A program made the translations under genes and the position numbers. DNA of 64,000 nucleotides from Methanomicrobium antiquum (GTDB lineage: Archaea; Halobacteriota; Methanomicrobia; Methanomicrobiales; Methanomicrobiaceae), in assembly GCF_029633915.1 (NCBI RefSeq), contig NZ_CP091092.1:1240001-1304000 (forward strand), read 5' to 3'. Below are positions 63,972-64,000 of the stretch, one piece after another. Positions within the stretch are counted from its first letter, which is position 1; every line of letters begins with the position of its first letter. Under the pieces are notes generated by a model. The model worked only from the letters and a program-made list of their open reading frames with translations, ran no database searches and had not been told where the DNA came from.

Positions 63972-64000
63972 TCACCCCCGAACCTCCACATAACTCATCC
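63972..64000 (-). CDS. C-terminal end of a second winged-helix gene copy, cut by window edge
   Basis: Only the last codons are visible: on the minus strand RMSYVEVRG followed by TGA (63974-63972). They match the end of the frame at 63.05 kb, showing a second, probably intact copy to the right of the window. The 98-bp plus-strand spacer before it has no gene. Confidence 0.6.

Overview
The window is a stretch of chromosome from a methanogenic archaeon, most likely of the order Methanomicrobiales. It carries coenzyme F420 (cofE) and methanofuran (mfnD, mfnF) biosynthesis, a methanogenesis marker 8 protein, hydrogenase maturation genes (hypA, hypC, hypE), archaeal DnaG, aIF5A, NrpR, CDP-archaeol synthase, RaSEA and Cdc48. 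The DNA is AT-rich with AT-dominated spacers. One spacer is clearly GC-rich and looks like a structured RNA gene. The species cannot be named from sequence alone. There are no rRNA genes, no CRISPR array and no complete transposon.

Layout. 0-3.2 kb: CBS protein, universal stress protein, amidohydrolase, Sec61-beta, cofE. 3.6-9.9 kb: metal-cofactor cluster (two MinD-type ATPases with ferredoxin inserts, two NifX/NifB-like small proteins, a radical SAM protein), then the nitrogen regulator NrpR. 10.4-16.6 kb: argF, purD, pyrE, carS, then a tetraether-synthase-like radical SAM gene and an ATP-grasp ligase. 16.6-22.3 kb: UPF0058, dnaG, DUF167, a probable H/ACA-type guide RNA, pyrC, hypE-hypA-hypC and tRNA-Ser(UGA). 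22.3-29.7 kb: a surface protein, RaSEA, archaeal ornithine cyclodeaminase, methanogenesis marker 8, an acyltransferase-like membrane protein, adenine deaminase. 30.3-34.1 kb: a ParA-like ATPase with a large cytoplasmic chemoreceptor. 34.5-46.6 kb: eif5A, suhB-nadK, ACT-hom-regulator, a condensation-fold protein, HEAT repeats, surE, a CARDB surface protein, mfnD-mfnF. 47.2-51.7 kb: a six-gene operon of SPFH and zinc-ribbon membrane proteins. 52-56.9 kb: lipoproteins, Hsp20, Cdc48. 56.9-64 kb: an accessory region with a 619-bp duplication, a DUF234-type ATPase, a PD-(D/E)XK nuclease next to an EVE protein, an HNH protein, a MazG-like protein, broken genes and a hicAB pair.

Three themes run through the window. 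First, many spacers hold copies of one modular, hairpin-rich repeat of about 70-145 bp that I do not recognise; it occurs in both orientations and never inside a gene. Second, several genes appear to start at AUA or AUU behind a GGTG-type Shine-Dalgarno site. The ParA-like gene is the strongest case, because no ATG, GTG or TTG precedes its Walker A motif. Third, the right-hand 7 kb looks like a small defence or plasticity island with duplications and frameshifts.

The most promising candidates for undescribed systems are the ParA-chemoreceptor pair with upstream 20-bp tandem repeats, the SPFH/zinc-ribbon operon, the nuclease-EVE pair and the intergenic repeat family. All functional statements rest on motif recognition by eye; no database search was run.
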